Shown here piece after piece: positions 59,837-64,000 of a DNA stretch of 64,000 nt. The stretch is from positions 372,001-436,000 of the forward strand of contig NC_067206.1 in NCBI RefSeq assembly GCF_026262505.1, given 5' to 3'. Both the position numbers and the translations under genes were made by a program. Every line of letters starts with the position of its first letter. Position 1 is the stretch's first letter. Origin of the DNA: Trichomonas vaginalis G3 (lineage: Eukaryota; Parabasalia; Trichomonadida; Trichomonadidae). The notes under the pieces were generated by a model that was given only the letters and a program-made list of their open reading frames with translations, was not told the origin of the DNA and made no database searches.

Positions 59837-61415
59837 ATCTGATTTTTGCATCCCTGGGATGGACGATACACCCAAAGTGTCACCTTTTTGGGATAACATG
59901 AATTTTAAATATCATGAGAGTTCTGCAAACCATATGCACAATATCTATTCAGCCTGACTTCTTGTATATATGAGTTAGACTTCTTAAATATTGTGCTTGG
60001 GGCGATATAAGCATTTCCGAGATTACCATCGTGCTCTATAGTATGCTACTTCTCCCTGGTTCTAGCTCAGTTCCAAGGATATTGGCGTTCAAGGATTTGG
60101 CAAGGTCCTTCCGAAGTCTCTCATTCGATGAGAGATTTCGGAAGAATCTTGCCTTAAAGTACTCCAACTCTTGTTCTTTTGTTCCTAAATAGTGAGAAAA
60201 GTTATTTGACTACTTAAGGTAGAGATTATCCGAGGTCCCTCATTTGATGAGAGGCTCGGATAATCTCTGCCTTAAAATTGTACACTTGTAGTCCATGAGA
60301 GTGTAAGTATACATTGATATGACAGCTTTCTTCTGAAGTCTTAGATTTGATGAGAACCTCAGAAGAAAACTGTCCTATTTATAGTAAAAGGAGTTTCAGG
60401 AGCTCCAAAGCTCCCTTTCGTAAGGATTAGGAGCTTTGGAGCTCCTGGTTCGGAGATGTGTTTCGCATCTTTCATCAGAAAAGGACATTTACCATCTGGG
60501 ACTCTGTTGATGGAGACTCAGGAGCTCCAAAGCTCCCTTTAGTAAGGATTAGAAGCTTTGAAGCTCCTGGTTCGTAGACGTGTTTCGCATCTTTCATCAG
60601 AAGAGGCCCAAATGGTAAATAGCCTCTGCTGATGAGCTTCAGGAGCTCCAAGGCTCCCTCTCGTGACGATTAGGAGCTTTGTAGCTCCTGAAGGTAAGGT
60701 AGGATTGCTCTGATCTCTAATCAGTAGATGCCATGCCTCATTATGAACTCTACTGACAAGAGATCAAGAGCTCCAAGGACTCCCTTTTTAGTTAGTGGCG
60801 TTCTCACCATTTAGTAGGATTGCTGATCCTACTAATGAAGTGATCACTTAGTATACGTTTTGAATAAATTGAATTTTTTTTTAGAATTTAGTATTTTTTA
60901 TAGACATCACATGTATATTATAAATACATAAATATATTCTTTAATTCAAAAAATTCAATTCGGTTTTGGGATGGGTATCCCAGCCCCAAGTATTCAATTT
61001 TATTCAATTTTTTAAGAATTTTGGGTTGGGATGCCCAGACCAAAACAAGCTTTATATTTTGATGTGTAGATACGTATGTGTGCATCATTGTTGTGTTATA
61101 TATTATGTTTTTAATGAAAAAAAATCTGATTCAAAAAAAATTATCACTAATTAGTTGATAATATAAAGAAAAAATAGATAAATTGTATGTTTTGAGAGTA
61201 TTTATCCACATTCACTCATATGAATTTCATTAAATAGTGTCTTTTTACTCCCAAATTTATTTTGAATTATTGAAATCAAAGAAAAAAATCAGAAAAATTT
61301 CTCGAAATTTTTATTTTCAAAAAAAATTTGGATTTTATATTGAAAACTGACACTGGGAGGACGATAGGGCTGGGATTGGAGATACCCCGCTCACTTGGGA
61401 AAAATACGGATCTAT
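59826..61415. mobile_element. 1.59-kb unclassified insertion with hairpin array
   Basis: It sits inside the second fibre gene. A 12-bp near-duplicate (AATCCTATTATA at 59814-59825, AATCCTATAATA at 61416-61427) flanks it, probably the target duplication. Terminal inverted repeats are short or absent (only GATCC is seen). No coding frame. The middle holds eight or more hairpins (60,099-60,835). The right third is very AT-rich. Confidence 0.6.
60099..60835. repeat. Array of long hairpins
   Basis: Hairpins at 60099-60153, 60214-60275, 60321-60374, 60397-60447, 60519-60569, 60639-60689, 60707-60769 and 60811-60835. The first three share a loop region like CATTYGATGAG. The next three are each 51 nt with arms CAGGAGCTCCAAAGCTCC and its complement, spaced about 120 bp. 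Confidence 0.8.
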
Positions 61416-61427
61416 AATCCTATAATA

Positions 61428-61868
61428 TCTCATATGTTTGATTTAATGAACCCAGTAGGTTCTATTTATACATCTATGGATGCAAGAGGTCCTCAAGTAA
61501 TGTTTGGTGTTGGTGCATGGGAACAAATAGTCGACAGGTTTTTGTATTGTGCAAACTCTTCAAAGGAAACAGGTGGAAGTAAAACGATTTCAGGTGAAAA
61601 TTTACCTGCACACAGTCATTACATAGATTTAAGTACATCTCAAGCAGGTTGGCATAAGCATAGATATTGGAATTGGTCAGGAATGACAAAAGGTAAAGGA
61701 TATGATGTTAAAGACGACGTTAAGTTTGCTATAAATTGTTACTGGGATGACACGCAGGGAGAAGGAAACCATACACATTTCGTTTCAGGATATACGCAAA
61801 CAACGGGACAAAGTAAAGAATACATGCCACCTTACATGACAGTTTACGCATGGTATAGAATTGCTTAG
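61428..61868 (+). pseudogene. Second fibre gene, C-terminal tip (Maverick)
   Basis: Phage collar-type tip: NPVGSIYTSMDARGPQVMFG, WEQIVDRFLYCA, NLPAHSHYIDL and the closing YMPPYMTVYAWYRIA. It is close to the tip of the 950-residue fibre but with a different His-rich centre. It is the part beyond the insertion. Confidence 0.65.
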
Positions 61869-62822
61869 TCGTCATTTTCAACTTCTTTAGCATATTCGTC
61901 AGGAGTTGTCTTATATTTGTTAGGAACTGTCTTTGAAAGTATACCACCTTGAACTTTGACAAGTTTGAAACGAGGTCTGACAATAGTAGTTTTATCTTCT
62001 GCTTGCAGTGTGTACATTTTGCCATGTTTGCCTAAAACTTCATAATATTCTCTTGTATACTTTCTTCTATTTTTACGAACACGAATGTGAGTACCTGTCG
62101 AGTTCCCATTGTTGTCATAGTCAATAGTATTTTCATATGGGTCGCGTTTAGGTATTTCTGTTTTTACTTTGTCACCTTTCTGAAGTTTGAAGCCCGGCAT
62201 TCTTTCTTGTTTGTCTCTTTTGACTAAATTATTAAATATATAGTCTTTCTCTAAGTCAGGGTTGTTTTTCATTTCTTCGGGGAGTGGTTTCCCAAACCTT
62301 TTTGTTTACGGTTATTGTAAATATTTAAAACTTGTCTCATCTTTGCCTGGGAGAAGTATCTATACTTGTCGTCATATGACATTTCATTTGCTTCACCACC
62401 TTGTGGTTGGTTTAAGTCTCTTAACATTTTTATACAACCGTCAATGACACCAAGAGCAGAATGGTTTTGGTCGACAATGAAATATTGGTTTACATTTTTG
62501 AACGCAGATAGTTTTTAATATCATCTGATTTGAAAGAACTTTCACAGTCAGATGTCAGTTTTGTTGGATGGTATTTGTCAACGAATATTGTCAAAGCTGC
62601 TAAGATATCTAAAATAGCTTTGGACTGTAATGGTATGGCTTCACAGTATCTTGTGTTTTGACCAACAAATATTAACCAGTATGGTGGTCCATCTTCTCTA
62701 TACCTCGGAATGTTTTCCAAGATATCCATAAACCAAGCATTTGGTGTTGAACTAAAGATTTTTATCATGAGTGCTTTCTTTGTCGCTTTAGAAACATAGG
62801 GGTCCTTGTTCGGATTCGTCAT
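61865..62822 (-). pseudogene. Maverick DDE integrase 2, broken
   Basis: Core part starts MTNPNKDPYVSKATKKALMI and contains WFMDILENIPRYREDGPPYW, then TKLTSDCESSFKSDDIKNYL. The C-terminal part is basic with a small barrel (FKLQKGDKVKTEIPK, YEVLGKHGKMYTLQAEDK). Distinct from integrase 1 in sequence, so from another Maverick lineage. Not intact. Confidence 0.7.
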
Positions 62823-62839
62823 TTTTGACCCTATAAGAA

Positions 62840-63199
62840 ATGGGTTTATTTGGCGCATTAGCAGGAGTTGCATCCAGATTTTTGCCCGCAGTGGGAACAA
62901 TAGCCAGAGGTGTATTTGGAGTTGGAAGGAAGATTTTGAGTACATTAGGTATACTTAAAGAGAAAGCACAACCTATTATACAAACTGTACAGAAAGGTTG
63001 GGATGTAGCACGAGATGCAACAAATCTTATTCCAAATCCTGAAACAAGAGGAAAAGTTCAAGGATGGATGGACAATGTAGGAAGACAAGCAGGAAACTAT
63101 TATAACAAGCAAATGACTACTATAACCAAGCAGGACACTATATGGACCAAGGTGAAAGATTCTTTAACAGAGGATATAACCATGCACAACAATGGGTAA
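62840..63199 (+). CDS. Gly/Ala-rich amphipathic protein (Maverick)
   Basis: 119 residues. The N-terminus MGLFGALAGVASRFLPAVGT is a hydrophobic Gly/Ala helix with spaced Arg, followed by a polar, amphipathic middle. It fits the internal, membrane-active capsid protein type seen in adenovirus-like virions. It diverges from integrase 2. Function inferred. Confidence 0.5.
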   Translation: MGLFGALAGVASRFLPAVGTIARGVFGVGRKILSTLGILKEKAQPIIQTVQKGWDVARDATNLIPNPETRGKVQGWMDNVGRQAGNYYNKQMTTITKQDTIWTKVKDSLTEDITMHNNG

Positions 63200-63443
63200 G
63201 CAATAACCAACCGCAACCACCTCAAACGTGGGGAATGTAAAGTTTTTTATTGAGATGAAATGAACAATGCAGCATTGAGACAAATGAGTTCAAGATGGAT
63301 TTGTCGGCTTCCAGCATTTAAAACCGATACCATATAGTCAGGCTCAGCATGTGAAAGTGAATGATATTATTAAAGGAACCATCCACCTCCACAACAACAA
63401 CCAGTTGAAAACAAACCAAACTAAAATTTTTTACTGAGATGAA

Positions 63444-64000
63444 ATGACCGAAGAAGTTGAAACGGTAGATTTGACACCACAAACAAAAAGTTCAGAACCA
63501 TTGTCAAAACCTGTCAAAGAACTTACAGATGAAGAGAAAAATTCAATAATAGAAAGTGCCAGGTCTGGAAATACAAACCCTAACTATAAAGTCACTTTTC
63601 ATAGATATGGAACGGCTAGTATCTCAAAAAAGAAACAGACTCTCACAAATAAATATTGAAGTCTGAAGGAGCTTTCGAGACAACAGATGGAAAAGTTTAC
63701 TTCACTGACCAACAGTTCATTATAAAACATCTCATTGACTTAGAGTCGAAATATTCTAAACTTTACAACAAACACAAAAAGTTGAAAGGAAAACAAAAAC
63801 AAATGGCATATGATATTTATGAAGATGTTGACGACACAACTGTTCCTGCAAGTGAAGTAAAGTCAGAGGAACCGAAAAGTGACGAAAAACCGATAGAAGA
63901 AGAAAAACCAAAAACTGAAGATAAACCAAAACCAAAGTTTAGTTTCCAAACTAAACCAAGTCAACCTTCATTAGCTGGTATGGGTTGGCGTCAAAGACTT
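63444..64000 (+). pseudogene. Lys/Glu/Pro-rich Maverick gene, broken and partial
   Basis: Starts MTEEVETVDLTPQTKSSEPL and continues with a helical part (KHLIDLESKYSKLYNKHKKL) and an Glu/Lys/Pro low-complexity tail to the window edge. The gap 63,200-63,443 holds only short remnants. Confidence 0.4.

Larger units (their letters stand above)
58931..64000. mobile_element. Maverick/Polinton fragment, right flank
   Basis: Parts: a second fibre gene split by an insertion, a second integrase, a Gly-rich small protein, and an acidic Lys/Glu-rich gene that runs off the window. Broken (several breaks besides the insertion). The right limit is outside the window. Confidence 0.65.

Noticed and set aside
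60397-60689. CRISPR-like spacing of the 51-nt repeats
   Set aside because: Eukaryotic context, repeats are self-pairing and diverged, and the intervening segments are related to each other rather than unique spacers.

Overview
The window looks like genomic DNA of a parabasalid protist, a trichomonad (Trichomonas/Tritrichomonas type). I cannot name the species. The reasons are: AT-rich spacers; long, almost intronless protein genes; single tRNA genes; one 25-nt intron whose branch site is fused to its 3' splice site; four genes with a TCA(+1)TN initiator-like element 10-12 nt before the ATG; and a cluster of Maverick/Polinton-type elements, which are very abundant in trichomonads.

Bases 1-39.7 kb are host chromosome. 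In order: the 3' part of a Glu/Arg/Lys-repeat coiled-coil gene; a surface type I membrane protein with a frame break; a multi-pass membrane protein gene broken by a 141-bp TTAA-flanked miniature transposon; tRNA-Trp; a GT31-like glycosyltransferase; a CLPTM1-family protein; a 1.58-kb MULE-like insertion; a small surface protein; a four-EF-hand protein; a 2214-residue BEACH-WD40 protein; a small membrane protein; a protein kinase; a 2161-residue TOR kinase; tRNA-Glu; a spliced SAPS-like (PP6 regulatory subunit) gene; a disordered His/Arg/Asp/Ser-rich protein; presenilin; and a CFAP100-like axonemal coiled-coil protein. The host genes are mostly housekeeping and signalling genes (growth control, membrane traffic, intramembrane proteolysis, flagellum), each apparently with its own promoter.

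Bases 39.99-41.11 kb are a 1.1-kb non-autonomous hAT-like element with perfect ends and target duplication. From about 41.1 kb to the window end lies a Maverick/Polinton cluster, treated here as fossils. A 15.4-kb unit (43,562-58,930) is bounded by roughly 700-bp inverted repeats. It carries integrase, packaging ATPase, KilA-N proteins, capsid-type candidates and a 950-residue phage-like fibre protein, but no visible protein-primed DNA polymerase. It is flanked by parts of other Mavericks: on the left a D12 DNA methyltransferase and small virion-like proteins; on the right a second fibre gene, a second integrase and small virion-like proteins. The right-hand fibre gene is split by a 1.59-kb insertion holding an unusual array of hairpins. 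The elements look young (inverted repeats nearly identical) but broken.

The most unusual items are the collagen-stalk, phage-collar-tip fibre genes in the Mavericks, the hairpin array at 60.1-60.8 kb, the repeated GGTGAGATCTCACC modules in Maverick spacers, and the 25-nt intron in the SAPS-like gene.
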